Of a stretch of DNA of 64,000 nt, positions 1 to 10,933 are shown in pieces. The stretch comes from Colocasia esculenta (lineage: Eukaryota; Streptophyta; Magnoliopsida; Alismatales; Araceae). Each line of letters opens with the position of its first letter. The stretch's first letter is position 1. The stretch is from the NCBI GenBank assembly GCA_014218235.1, contig CM024766.1:48139359-48203358 (forward strand). The letters run 5' to 3'. The translations under genes and the position numbers were made by a program. Below the pieces are notes generated by a model. That model did not search any database and was not told where the DNA came from. It saw nothing but the letters and a program-made list of their open reading frames with translations.

Positions 1-435
1 TATGATTGCTGATGCTTGGGATCATGACTTATTTGTTGAGTATAGATTTCTTTTGATATGTGATGATGTGTTTGAGATAGGCTCATCAATGACAGCTACT
101 AGTGATCCACGAGGTATGGTTTCATGGACCAGACACTAATGATTAATGCAAGTTTTGACTTACTATTTGAGCACCTATTCGAGTTCCAAAATGTTCCATG
201 TTGCCCTATTTCTGTTACATGTGCAGATTTTACTAGAGATCAGTGCATCTATAATATGATATAGTGTGATCTTGATGCACACATTCAGTGCAAGTTGCAA
301 CTTTTCAGATTGCAATCAGTTTGAATATCCCTTCGGAGACATTAGTAGTGCATAGCTTTGTCATTTTCCTACCTATTATATGGATATTACAATAGTTCAA
401 AACTTGAGGACGAATTTTTTCGAACTGGGGGAGAT
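1..435 (+). mobile_element. 3' internal tail of a Ty3/gypsy-like element, with polypurine tract
   Basis: No intact frame is visible. The stretch ends with a 'gaggacgaatttttt' phrase followed by a purine-rich tract (actgggggagat, 424-435) directly before a TG dinucleotide. That arrangement is typical of the end of the pol region and the plus-strand primer of plant Ty3/gypsy elements. The rest of the element lies outside the window to the left. Seen: tract and LTR junction. Inferred: gypsy assignment, because no protein motif survives. Confidence 0.5.
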
Positions 436-1005
436 TGATGGGAAACGAGATTTGTGTTGGATGTGGATCGAGACTCGCGACATCAGATTATGGACCTGTT
501 TGGCTATTGCACAACGATACTATCTACGCAAATGATGTTCGGAAGTCGGCTCGAGTCATTTTCATTTTTATCATGTATTTTTATTTTATTTGAGTCTAAT
601 TTAGAGGTCATAAGTCGATAGGATTAAATTTCTTATTTTTTATAGATTATTGGGTACATTTGGAGCTAACATTGGACCTTTTTATTTTCTTGTAAATTTT
701 GGTGCGATTTTTGCACTATTTCTTGAGTCTAGGGGTATACAGGTCAAAGAGAGTCAAATTAGGGTTAGAGTTAGCCTAACTCCTATAAATACTAATAGTC
801 TTGTAATCTCACTTTTTAAATTAATGAAGAATTTACAGTTGCAAATTTCACAGAAATTCTCCATTCTCTGCGATGGAGAAGAGAAAGCTTTGAGAAGAAC
901 CTCCATAAGATAGTCCCTGCGAAGGGAAGGGCGCAAAGCCTACGCTCCCACCTCTATCCTCATGAATCTTTCCTTCCCCCTTTTTTCCCTCTTTGTCTCG
1001 CATCA
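436..1005 (+). mobile_element. putative 3' LTR (570 bp) of the same gypsy-like element
   Basis: It begins TGATG right after the polypurine tract and ends CATCA, so the termini are perfect 5 bp inverted repeats. A TATA motif (784-790) is followed by a T-rich, polyadenylation-like stretch, as in a U3-R-U5 layout. The matching 5' LTR and target duplication are outside the window, so the right end rests on terminal symmetry only. Confidence 0.55.
784..790 (+). promoter_or_regulatory. TATA box of the 436-1005 LTR
   Basis: TATAAAT preceded by a C-rich pair, about 350 bp into the LTR, with a pyrimidine-rich 3' half behind it. Position fits an LTR core promoter. Confidence 0.4.
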
Positions 1006-2117
1006 TTGGAGGTGTGTAATACTAGAGGTAGACTGGCCTACTTGAAATCTTCAATAACTCCAACCATCTCTGCTCTCAACCACAAATGGCTTATAATACT
1101 TGCAACCAACATGAACAGGAGAGGGGACAAGGGTCCCCTTGACGCAAATCTGTCCTGCCCTGGAAGTAAGTTGAGGGTTGCCCATTGATGATCACAGAGA
1201 ATGAGGTGGAGGAGATACACCTATGTATCCAGAGAAGGTGGGCTACTATCATATGCTACCATGGTGGAACTATGTGATGTTGACTGTTATGGTGGTGGGG
1301 TTCCTCCTACTGAAGGTGGTTCTCTTCTACTACATGGAATGGTAGTCAGGATCCATGACGGGAATGAGTTTGTATCGGGGTCGTTAGTGGGCTATTTGTG
1401 ACTGTCAACTCGAGGCATGCCGATGAATCCACCATCGACCTGTCTGCCATCTCGACGGTGGTTTTGGTGCTCATCGTGGTCATGATGTGCGTTATTCTTT
1501 AGCCTCCCTCTCTATCTCTCTGCGCGTGTGTATGTGCCTCTGACACACATCTCTTTCTCACTCCACTTTGCTCTGATCTACTTTGTGCGTGTGTCGCACC
1601 ATGGGAAGGAGGTTCAGGTTTGCCGGCACAACTGGTGATGTTATGGGCTTTCTTATTCTACTGGTCTGCTTGCTGAAGGCATGTGATTGTGCAATTGAGT
1701 ATGTTTCGGCCATTGGAGACCTGTAGATGAGTTGGGATGACCTCTAAGTGGCTTTGAAAGGTTGGAACTTCTGCAACAAGGTGGGTGTGAGGCACCCGAC
1801 ATTGGTAGCCCCCACATTGCCGAGTACTTTGACCTCTGTTACCAAATGGTACCTGGCCCCCTCCCTCCCTCTCCTCCCTACATAGCAATGAGAGGGAGCC
1901 TCTCTGGCACTGCACATCTCTTTTTCACATCACTCTGCTCTGCTTTACTCTCTCTCTCTCTCTCACACACACACTACTCGACTCTACAGGACCCCACCCC
2001 CCATCGTCTCTCTCTCATATATATTGGCGGTGGAGATCTCTCCAATCCCCCCCTCGCGTTGTTGAATCTTTCTCCTCTCTCTCTTGATCTCGACTGTGGC
2101 ACATTGGGGTTGGTCTT
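1006..2117. other. no gene seen; anonymous sequence with a CT/CA microsatellite
   Basis: No reading frame here resembles a known protein. A compound dinucleotide repeat (TC then CA) occupies about 1948-1974. The block lies between the gypsy-like LTR and the repeat region that probably belongs to the minus-strand Tat-like element, so it may be eroded retroelement interior. Confidence 0.5.
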
Positions 2118-2395
2118 TCTGGCTTTGGTTTAGAGTTTGGTTTGACATTTGTTCCTGAAGCTAGCCTTTCTGACTTGATCCAGAGCTTTGACTTGATATT
2201 TGTTCCTAGAGTTGGCCTTTTTAGCTTGGTCTAGAACTTGAATTGACATTTCATTCTTAGAGCTGGCTTTTCTGATTTGGTCTAGGGCTTGGTTGACATT
2301 TGATTGTTAGAGCTGGTCTTACTGGCTTAGTCCAAAATTTGATTTGACATTTGGTTTTTCGGAGTTGGCTTTTCGGGCCTAGTCCAAAAATCTAT
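2118..2395. repeat. tandem repeat, about 50 bp period, five diverged copies
   Basis: The phrase 'ttgacatttg' recurs near 2142, 2193, 2243, 2293 and 2344, giving a 50-51 bp period. Each unit also carries 'ttagagctggc' and 'tggtctagggct'-like blocks. The copies are diverged. Read on the minus strand they give short basic Ser/Lys-rich repeats, but stops interrupt the frame. Confidence 0.7.
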
Positions 2396-4174
2396 TGCGA
2401 GCATTGTTGACAAAGAATGTTTGCTTGTCTCTTGTGTTCGGCTAGGAGTCTAGTTTAGAGTGTTGCCCATTCTTGGCTATAAGAGGTCAGGTTTCGATTG
2501 TATAGAATTTCTACAAGGTTGTTTTGGCCCAATATACTCTTGGCTTGTCTTGTGAGGATTCTTTTTTGTTACCGGTTTTCCTTGGACTTCCACCAGTGTT
2601 TGTATTACATTGATTAAGTTGTAGGCCATGCCAATCGATTTGTTCGACCGCTCCCACTCGTAAGGTTGCGGAGGGTGAAGTCAACCAATTTGCAATGTGA
2701 TGAGGCAGCTCTACATCATCTTCTCCACCTCATTTTTGAAGGTATTAGCAATCTTTGATAGTATGCCCCAACATGGGATATACGCAGTGGTTGGACTTAT
2801 TTGTTTTACTGACGTCTACGGGCTTCTTTGGATTTGTTAGACATTTCGGCGATTCGCTGCTTCTTTGGTGCTTATATGCCTGAGTGGGACGACGCCCCCA
2901 GTCTGGCTTGTTGCCTTTGCGACTTTGGTGTCATCTTTTTTTTTGTGGGGCTTGCCTTTTTGGCTCTGCCTAGAGCTTTGTTTGGAGCATTCTTTTTTGG
3001 ATTTGCTTTTTTGGCATTGCCTGGTACTTGGCCGAGAGCCTTTTAGACTTTGCTTAGGTTTTTGCTTGTTAGAGCTATTTTGCTTGAGGTTTGGCATGAG
3101 GCATTGTCCCAAACATTATTTGGCACTTTGCCCCCGACTTTTCTTTGGGTTTTGGTTTGGCAACTTGCTTCTTGGGTTGTCGCCTTGGAAGACTTTGATT
3201 CTTTGAGGACTCTTTGGCCTAGTCAGCCTCTTGGCTTGGTGCTAGGCTGACAACTAGGTAGATTTTACCACACTAGTTCCTTTTGATTGCTTCGACCTTC
3301 TTTTTGATGACCCCAAATTTGTTTGATACAAAGTTATTGCACAGAGTTGCCCCTTTGTTTGGACTTTAGAGCTTTGGCTTCTTGCCAGCATGTCTTTTCT
3401 TCACGAGGCTTGGATGCCAACTTCTTTCATTTTCGCTTAACTTGATGTAGACGATAATAGAATTGTCTCCTTTGCTTGAAATTGGAGGCTTTGGGTTTCC
3501 ACAGTGCATTGACTTCGAGACTCGAGATTTAGGCACTATCTTTCTTTTATTTCTGCCTTAAGTTGATGTAATTGGCAGAGCATGTTGAAATGATTGCATA
3601 ATAGGGACACGATGGCCATGTGGCAAGATCTATTGGCCTCCATCGAGCCAATTGTGTTTTTTTTCTTCTTCTCCTGATAAGGATGAGTCTTATTGGACTT
3701 GGATATAGCCGCAACAGGTTTTCTACCTTGGTGACGACATTGCCTCCGACTAGTAAGAACAACACAGAGATTTTGTTGGCACTTCGTCTTCACAAAGAAA
3801 CTTTTACTTTGATGTCTTGAGCAATGATAGCCACGGCTAGGGTGGTGTTATGCCTTGATGACGAGAGTGGCTTTGGATATGTGCTATGACATTTGAGGTT
3901 CAAAAGGAAGTGCTCAACCTTGATGCCCTGCACCATTAACGCCTGGGATGGCGTTGCCCCATGTTAACAGGAGTAAGTTTAGATGAGCTTTGTACCAACA
4001 TTTTTGGCTTTAGAAGAGAACCTTGTCTTTGATGCCCTCAGTAGCAACGAGGCAGAGTCAACAACAAAGAATTTTTTTTTCTTCTTTTGAATTTCTTGCA
4101 AGAGTATGAAGGATAGAAAGAGTCACAATCTTAGAGACCTGCCTATTCTTTGACAAAGATGAAAGGCAGGAAAC
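2396..4174 (-). mobile_element. probable non-coding interior of a minus-strand Tat-like LTR element
   Basis: The block lies downstream, in minus-strand sense, of the primer-binding site at 4175-4193, so it should be the 5' interior of that element. The longest minus frame (2837-3112, 91 codons) is Lys/Ser/Gln-rich with degenerate internal repetition and no recognised domain. I do not call it a gene. No gag, protease or RT motif is visible, so the element is either non-autonomous or very decayed. Confidence 0.35.
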
Positions 4175-4193
4175 GTCCCACTGGGTGTGCCAA
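4175..4193 (-). other. primer-binding-site-like sequence of a Tat-like LTR element
   Basis: The minus strand reads TTGGCACACCCAGTGGGAC, which resembles the sequence found just inside the 5' LTR of many plant Tat/Ogre-type gypsy elements. It sits directly beside the inner end of the putative LTR at 4194-7132. Confidence 0.5.
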
Positions 4194-4769
4194 TTTATTT
4201 CACGCAGAAAATTTAGAAATAAATAAATAAATATGCATATTGTTTTTTGACATATTATTTATTCCACGTGTTTGATTTATCAGACGATTTGGAATTCGTG
4301 CGCTAGATCTTTCCCCAATGATGAAGATTGGTGTTAATTTACATTAGAGTGAATTGGAACACGTTTGATTCTCCGTAAAAGAATATTTATAGATATTTCT
4401 GTAGTTTCGAGCCTTGCTGTCAGTCCTTTGACTTTTCCTGGCACTTTGTCATTTTTTGGCATCCCCGAGGTTTTTTCAGTTATTTATTGACTTCTTCGGG
4501 TATATTTGTTATTTCTTGACTTTGTCGGGTATTTCTATCATTTTTTGTTTTTGTCCTGATTTGAATCAAGATAGCGCACATCATTTCAGGGAAGTGACAT
4601 GGTCTCACTCCACAGAGCTGTGCAAACGGCATGAGCCTCGTACAATTTCCTCCCTTTAAAGGGGCTTTTCCATAATGGCTGAACTTCGATAATATTTTGG
4701 AGACTTCTGTGAAGTTCATGTATAGCTTGAGTAACTTTCCTGCAAGTGGGAGTATTTTGCAATTTTTCC

Positions 4770-5285
4770 CTTTCAAGGTCTTTTTGCAATTTCCACCTTT
4801 TCAGAGACTTTTCTGCAATTTCCATCCTTTTCAGAGACTTTTCTGCAATTTCCACCTTTTCAGGACTTTTCTGAAGTTTTCACCTTTTCTGAGGACTTCT
4901 CTGCAATTTTCACTTTTTCCAAGGGTTTTTGTGCAATTCTCACCATTTGAGGGTATTTCTGCAATTTTGTCCTTTTGAAGGGTATATCTGCAATTTTCCT
5001 GACACGTGTATATTTGCAATTCTTGCTGACACGAGGGGATATCTGCAATTTTCCCTAACACAGGGACTTTGCAATTTTCTCTTGAACAGGGGCATATTTG
5101 CAATTTCCCCTCAAGCAGAGATTTATTTGCAATATTCCATTACACAGGTTTATTTGCAATACACAACATGTATTTAATATCATCATTCAGAACATGCTAT
5201 GTTTCTGAATTTTATGGCTTTTCTGGGCATATATGCAATTATATAAGAAGGGTATAATTGCAAGTTTTCCATCTTGTGCAAAACT
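4770..5285. repeat. degenerate ~32 bp repeats with core TTTGCAATTTYCC
   Basis: About sixteen units share 'tttctgcaatttycc' followed by a variable 10-15 bp segment. The first few are nearly identical (4790-4860) and later ones drift, with 'gacacgngg' replacing the spacer around 5000-5100. Open frames on both strands here are artefacts of the repeat. Confidence 0.75.
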
Positions 5286-5764
5286 TGACTTACTGAGTTA
5301 CTGAAGGGAACTTAATCAGAAAACCAATTCTTTCTTTCAGTCATAGTATTCATGGAGAATACATTTACACACAATTGCCTTTATAAGGCTTTTATATAAA
5401 GTTATAAACTTTAGGCAACTTTACAAATATGTCCCCTTGATGGACTTTCCCATAAAAAGCCAAGAGACCAGCAGTAAAACAGACCTGCGGCCCTTAAGTC
5501 CTTCCTTTTAAAACAACAAACAAGGCAGCTGGTGCTCCAAGGCTTCTGAAGCTTCAAATCTTTCAGTCCCTTTTCTTCAATTTGAGTGACTTTGCAATTA
5601 ACAAACTTCTGAGGACTTTTTTATAAAAAGTTCGTGAACAAACAAGAGACTTGTGCTCTCTTCTTTTTTTAACAAAACAAACAACAAGAGGAGCAGGCTG
5701 CTCCTCTGCTTCTTCAAGTCTTCGGAGTTGTGGAGAGTCCCTCCTCCTTGGCTCTTATTCCCCT

Positions 5765-5772
5765 TTTATAGG
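5765..5772 (-). promoter_or_regulatory. minus-strand TATA box of the Tat-like LTR
   Basis: The minus strand reads CTATAAAA flanked by C and G runs, suited to a core promoter driving transcription toward the PBS at 4193. A second TATA-like motif in the opposite orientation (ctataaaaggg, about 6710-6720) lies within the same LTR. Confidence 0.4.
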
Positions 5773-5879
5773 GGTTGGAGGCAAGGTTTGTTGCACCGCT
5801 GTACTGTCTTTACTCGGATTTTCCCTGGTCGATACAGATGGCACGTATTTCACTGATCCCCCTCCCTCCTACACTGTTG

Positions 5880-6415
5880 CAACTTCTCCCTTTCTGCCTT
5901 TGGCTCTCCCCACCCCCTCCCCCCCTGCTCCACCCCTTTGCTTCCGGCGCTCCTCGCCATCCCCCGCTGCCAGCAGCACCGTCCCCCACTCCCCGTGCCC
6001 CCCCCACCCCCACCCCGTACCCCCCTCCTCTCCCCGTGCACCCCCCACCAACCTCCGCCTCTGGCGCTCCCTCTCCCTCTCTCGCCATCGCCCCTTCCCC
6101 ACCCCCCGACCCCTCTCTTTCCATCGGCTCTGTTCCCTTCACTCCCTCCCTCTCTTCGCCATCGCCTCCGGATGTGACGGGAGGGGAGGGGGAAACATCA
6201 GAAGGTGGGTGCCGGACGCGGGGGAGGGGGGTGCCGAACTCGGTGGGAAGGTGGGTGTTGGAGGAGGGTGCAGGAAGTGGGGGAGGGGGTGCCAGACATG
6301 GCAGGGAGCGGCGAGGAGGGGGTGCTGGACACGAGGGGAGGGGAGGGGGAAACACAGTGGGGGTGCCAGGAGGTGGGGGAGGAGGGCGAAACCCGGGGGG
6401 GGGGGGGTGCCGGCC
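5880..6415. other. GC-rich block with strand-switching C-rich then G-rich halves
   Basis: From about 5880 to 6130 the plus strand is C-rich pyrimidine (runs of 4-7 C). From about 6175 to 6410 it becomes G-rich, with many GGGG blocks and a 13-G run at 6395-6407. Several long Pro/Gly-rich frames exist on both strands. They result from composition, so I do not call genes. G-quadruplex potential exists on opposite strands in the two halves. Confidence 0.7.
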
Positions 6416-6724
6416 ATGCCAGGGCTCGCGATGGCCCTGGCACAGTCGGTATGGCTGTGATCGTGGCGGCACTACCAACCATGGTCGGAGGAAGCAGCTA
6501 GGTCCCCCTGGTGGAGTAGACCCCCGATGAAAAACTTCTTGGACCCCTGGTAAGCCCCATTTAATGCCCCTTTTCTCTGCTCTTTTTTTTAATTAGAGAG
6601 GAGAGAGAGGAACCCGGGAGACACTCCCAGTTGGCCAAATAGGAAGTGCCTCCTGGTTGGCCAAACCGGGGGTCCTCCCGGTTGCAGCAAGTGGAGTTCC
6701 CATCTCGGCTATAAAAGGGTGCTT

Positions 6725-7095
6725 GTGGGGGATTTTTGGAAATTAGATATTTCAGAAATTTTTGGATTTTTTGGGTTGTTTGGGATTTTTTTGGAATTTG
6801 GGAATTTTGGGTTATTGGGATTTCTGGAATTTGGGAATTTTTGGGGTTTGATATTTCAGAAATTTCTAGGTTTGGGAATTTCTGAAATTTTGGGATTTCT
6901 AGAAATATGATAATTTCTGGAAATAGGATATTCCAGGAATTTTGGGGTTTTTCTGGGAAATGGATATTTCAGGGATTTTTGGGTTCTTGTATTCCTAGAA
7001 ATTGAATATTTCAGGAATTTCTGGGAATTGGACATTTCTGGATTTTCTGATAATTCCTAGAAATATGATATTTTAGGAATTTTTTGTTTTGGGTT
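6725..7095. repeat. degenerate 'ggaatttctgg / gatatttcagg' short repeats
   Basis: Units of roughly 25-35 bp built from 'ggatatttcaggaattt' and 'tgggaatttctgg' recur through the block. Several are partly self-complementary (gaaatttc, gaattc-like cores). They lie in the U3 end of the putative Tat-like LTR. Confidence 0.65.
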
Positions 7096-7132
7096 ATTTG
7101 GGTTTTTTTTGGGTGATTTTTTGGTGTCAACA

Positions 7133-7149
7133 ACTATGCTTCCACATCA
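7133..7149 (-). mobile_element. start of the 3' LTR of non-autonomous element LARD-1, cut by the Tat-like insertion
   Basis: Minus-strand sense reads TGATGTGGAAGCATAGT, identical to the start of the LTR that ends at 13138. A purine-rich tract (minus AGCTAGGGGGAT, 7150-7161) lies immediately upstream in sense. After this the sequence switches to the TGTTGACACC end of the Tat-like LTR, so the remainder of this LTR was displaced. Confidence 0.7.
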
Positions 7150-8975
7150 ATCCCCCTAGCTTGGAGAAAACTCAATATCTGCAGCGGACATACGATAACA
7201 ATGTATCCATGCAATAACAAGGATGTTAGTTGGGTATTCATAGTGAGATGTCTGTGTTGATAGCAAAAGTGAGTTTGAGCATCATACTATATCACAGGTT
7301 TGGCGCATCGCCGATTCGGACCGGATCGGGATTATCCTGATCCGATCCGATTCGGGCGGATCGAACCGATTCGGTTCGATCCGCTTGGATTCGGCCAGAA
7401 CTTGGTCTGTTCAGGCAGGGTTCACTGGACTCATGATCTTGTTCAGGCAGGGTTGTCAGGATCTGCTTATTTACCTGAATTCATTTAAGTAATGTTATAA
7501 TTTGTTGTTTCATTTACTTAAGATATTACATGTAAATAAGGAAGTACCCCCATTTGAATCCAATAAAAATATCAAAAAATCATATCTCTTACCAATAAAA
7601 AGTCAACTCTCCCATCGAAGAACAAAATCGCGATTTGGTGATTTTAGCGAAATGCTAACTTTTTAATCTCTCATAATTTGGTCTATCTAAAAATTTGATA
7701 ATTCAAATAAACCATATGGAACACTAAAAATCTAAGTCCGGTAAAAAAAGTCAAATGTGCATGTGACTTCTCCAAGGGAGCCGCTCTCCTACTGACAGCA
7801 CTTAGTCTGCTCGATGCATCTCAGGATTTGGTCAAACTTAAGTTATCATCACCTAAACTCATGAGAATTTTCACTTTCTAATTGAAAAGAAACTAGAAAG
7901 TGACAATTCTTATGAGTTTGAATGATGATAACTTAAGTTTGACCAAATCTTGAGATGCCTCGAGCAGACTAAGTGCTGTCAGTAGGAAAGCGGCTCCCTT
8001 GGAGAAGTCACATACACGTTTGACTTTTTTACCGGACTTTAAATTTTTAGTGTTCCATATGTTTATTTGAATTATCAAATTTTTAGATAGACCAATTATG
8101 AGAGATTAAAAAGTTAGCATTTCGCTAAAATCACCAAAATCGCGATTTTGTTCTTCGATGGGAGAGTTGACTTTTTATTGGTAAGAGATATGATTTTTTT
8201 GATATTTTATTAGATTCAAATGGGGGGTACTTCCTTATTTACATGTAATATCTTAAGTAAATGAAACAACAATTAACATTTACTTAAATGATATTCAGGT
8301 AAATAAGCAGATCCTGAACCCTACCCGAAGAGGATCCTGAGTCCAAAGAACCTGCCTGAACAGACCAGGCGAATCGGACCGAATCGCGAATCGGACTTCC
8401 CCTGATCCGCACCGATTCGCCCGAATCGGTCCGATCCGATCCGGCACGCCAAACCATGCTATATCTATGAAGTCACTTGGACAAGCTTAAAGTGAGCCTT
8501 AGCATCAGAAAGCAAAGTTGCAAAGATATCCATCTTGACCTCATCATCAGATATCAATAAAAGCTCAAATGCGAAGAATTATTCAGAATCCCATGGGTCT
8601 TTAATTGCGTCTCGATGCATGAATGATCATCTGAGATAGGAGTTGTTTCAGATGGTGTGTTCCGTGTTGTCATCTATTATGAAGGTGAGTGCTTATGAGA
8701 AAATTATAGTTGTGAATATAAACTTTACTAGGCCACTGAGAGGGCTGAATAACGTAAGAAGCTGGTTCAAATTTCATGATAATGTGTTGTTCATCTAACC
8801 ATTTAGGTCCGACAATGGATAGATTTCAGCCCAAGCATTGCCAAAATAAACAATTTTCTTATCGGCCATGGGATGCTTACAATCAAAGTAAAATTTCACA
8901 AAAGACTCCATTTGGTTGAATAACAATTTCACCTATTTGAGATAATAAATTCATGATGCCTCAAGAAACGTAATC
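7150..8975 (-). mobile_element. 3' part of the LARD-1 interior, interrupted by the foldback element
   Basis: The minus-strand interior of LARD-1 is at 7150-7294 and resumes at 8459, split by the hairpin element at 7295-8458. In minus sense, about 8965-8700 holds a degenerate reading frame with the block 'NLLSQIGEIVIQPNGVFCE' and further on 'PSQWPSKVYIHNYNF'. These match the plus-strand frame in the inner element at about 10010-10260. I do not recognise the protein family. Stops and frameshifts make this copy a relic. Confidence 0.6.
7295..8458. mobile_element. foldback (long inverted repeat) hAT-like element
   Basis: Two arms, 7295-7880 and 7894-8458, are near-perfect reverse complements around a 13 nt loop. 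Differences are scattered substitutions and small indels. The ends read CAGGTTTGGCG and, reverse complemented, CATGGTTTGGCG. Flanking 8-mers ctatatca (7287-7294) and ctatatct (8459-8466) look like a target duplication with one mismatch, which suggests hAT-type transposition. The outermost ~100 bp of each arm is dense in GATCCGAT/GAATCGG sub-repeats. No transposase is encoded. A transcript through it would form a ~570 bp duplex. Confidence 0.88.
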
Positions 8976-9846
8976 GACAGACTGATCGAGCCAGAGCTAG
9001 GGGTGTGATTCCCTTGGCTACCATTGCTGCTTGCACACCTTGCGATAGGGTCTAGGGGCAAAGCCCCCTTTCTCCTCCTTCCGCCATACCACCTCTTCCC
9101 CACCCCCACCATCCTCCTCCCTCTCTGTGCAAGAGGTTTGCCCCCACATTGCTAGACATAGCAGCCCTTGGCGAGACTGCCTGCTCTGCCAATGCCTTCC
9201 AAGCTGCATCGGAGGCTGCTTTCAGCTGCATTGGCACCCCTCTGATCGACACCGACTGCCACCACTTGCCCTCCTTTCCTCATTCCTTCTACGCACGTGC
9301 GACCAACACAATGCTGGAAGCCACCGTCCCGCCATCGCCGCTGTTTCAACCTCCTCTGCACCCCTATATCTCCTTCTACCATCGTCGCGACCCTACCTCT
9401 CCCTTTCCTTCTTCTCCCCTCCATCGGATCACTTGCACACACTCTCTTTCCCTTTGAATTCCTCTCCTCCTCACTGCGGACCCCCCTCTTCCCCCTTCTT
9501 CCCACCGCTACTGCTGTGCCAATGCCACTGCCCTAGCATTGCGCCACCATTGCCTCTGCTACTGACAAGTGCCATCAACGTTGCACCGTATATCCGTCAA
9601 TTCGCCAGCATGGCCCACTAAGCTCCTGACCACAAGGTATGGCACCAACATCTGCTTGGGGGATTGGCCCAGCAAGGCCTGCACATCGACTGGCCGGTGG
9701 TGGCCTGGCCCAAGCCTAGGTTTTTCTGTTTTAGTCCAGTCTACAGTGTCAGGTCGGCCTAGCCCAGTCTTGCAGTGGGTCATCAACAGTGCCCATTCAA
9801 GTAGGTCAATCGCCATATCTCGACAAGCCCGCCTCATCCTGCCTCA
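8976..9846 (+). mobile_element. 5'-truncated 5' LTR of non-autonomous element LARD-2
   Basis: From about 8976 the sequence parallels 11076-12197, including 'gggtgtgat', the C-rich tract and the end 'tctcgacaagccc...tca'. It is therefore the direct-repeat partner of the 3' LTR. The U3 part present in the other copy (10702-11075) is missing here. The terminus at 9846 is followed three bases later by a primer-binding site. Open frames in the C-rich tract are compositional. Confidence 0.8.
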
Positions 9847-9849
9847 AAT

Positions 9850-9861
9850 TGGTATAAGAGC
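9850..9861 (+). other. primer-binding site of LARD-2 (initiator tRNA-Met type)
   Basis: TGGTATAAGAGC differs by one base from the usual TGGTATCAGAGC complementary to initiator tRNA-Met, three bases inside the LTR. Confidence 0.75.
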
Positions 9862-10701
9862 ACAGTCACCAACCTGTTCTCACAAGTTGGGTCTTGAAGA
9901 ATATAAAGATGCTACTGTATACAAACCAGTAGTGCCCTTGTCGAATAACAGACATGCTCTCTTGAAGATTGATCCTCATCATGCTGGCAACTTTGTCTCT
10001 TAAGGCATTGTGGATTTATTATCACAAATAAGTGAGATCTGTGTTAATCCTAATGGAGCTTTTGTGGAGTTCTACTTTGATTTTAAGCCATCTTGTCCCT
10101 AAAGAGATTTCCTATATTGATGGTGCTTGGGTTGAGTTTGATCCATTAGAAAAAACTCTTCATCAATGTCGGATCTGAGTGGTGGAATGAATGACATGTT
10201 GAATCTGAGCGTTGTCTTATACATCCATCCCACTGGCCAGGTACAGTTCGAATCTACAACACAGATTTTTCTAATAAATGCCCACCTTAAGAGCAGTCAA
10301 CAAGAGAGAAGACTCCAACAAAAGCAATAACTTCTAGCCCAGATGATAGTGGGTGCACCCAGCCTATGGTCATCGACACATGGGATCAGGACTTATTCCT
10401 TGCATCAGGTCTTTAGTTGATATCAGATGTTGTATTTAAGGTGGATCATCGTGTTGCTTCACTTTTAGATATTTTGCTTCACTTTCAGATATTCAAGCCA
10501 ACTGCTTGTGTGTTTTGACAGAAGACTTTGATCTGCTTTGGCTGGATGACCAGACTCACCTCTCTCGTTATCTCCGGCGTCAGCATTTGTGCATCTTGAT
10601 GACCTCACCAACGTTAAGTGGATGTGCAGATCACTTAGTTACTCTCTGGATGCTTTGTCATTTCAAAACTCTCGGTCAAGTTTTCTTGAACTTTGAGGGC
10701 A
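9862..10701 (+). pseudogene. LARD-2 interior with a degenerate ORF of unknown family
   Basis: The interior is only about 0.85 kb and has no protease, RT or integrase, so the element is non-autonomous. A frame interrupted by stops around 9960-10260 contains 'KIDPHHAGNFVS', 'DLLSQISEICVNPNGAFVEF' and 'YIDGAWVEFDP', then 'HPSHWPGTVRIYN'. The same blocks occur on the minus strand in LARD-1 at about 8965-8700, so this region was once coding and conserved. It could be a diverged gag or a captured gene; I cannot decide. A purine-rich tract (ctttgagggca, 10691-10701) ends the interior. Confidence 0.6.
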
Positions 10702-10933
10702 TGATGTGGAGGCATGTTGGGACACCCTTGGGGACTTGAGCCCATATCATTTTTAGATTTTTTTAATAACTTTTAGGCCAGAGTTAAACGTATTTTATTA
10801 GGGTCCAGTAACCTGTACTTAGGATATTAGGAGTCTTTATAACTTTTGTGAACTTTATTTGAGTCTAGTACTATGTGGTCCATATGGTCTTGGGGTTGGC
10901 CCATTAAGAGGCCTTAGGGTTGCCCCCACCTAT

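Larger units (their letters stand above)
4194..7132 (-). mobile_element. putative 5' LTR (~2.9 kb) of a minus-strand Tat-like element
   Basis: Minus-strand sense starts TGTTGACACC at 7132 and runs to the PBS at 4193. The 7132 end interrupts, 18 bp in, the 3' LTR of another element (7133-7149), which fixes that boundary well. A minus-strand TATA (5765-5772) divides it into a ~1.4 kb U3 and a ~1.5 kb R/U5. The interior is unusually structured: TTTGCAATTT repeats, a GC-skewed block and 'ggaatttctgg' repeats. The inner end is approximate because a terminal CA is not obvious. No partner LTR is recognised in the window. Confidence 0.5.

Noticed and set aside
2837..3112. Basic 91-residue minus-strand frame
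   Set aside because: Composition-driven Lys/Ser/Gln repeats in a decayed repeat region; no recognisable gag or other domain.
5651..6530. Long Pro/Gly/Arg-rich open frames on both strands
   Set aside because: They arise from the C-rich/G-rich composition of an LTR; overlapping frames on both strands have the same low-complexity character and no domain.
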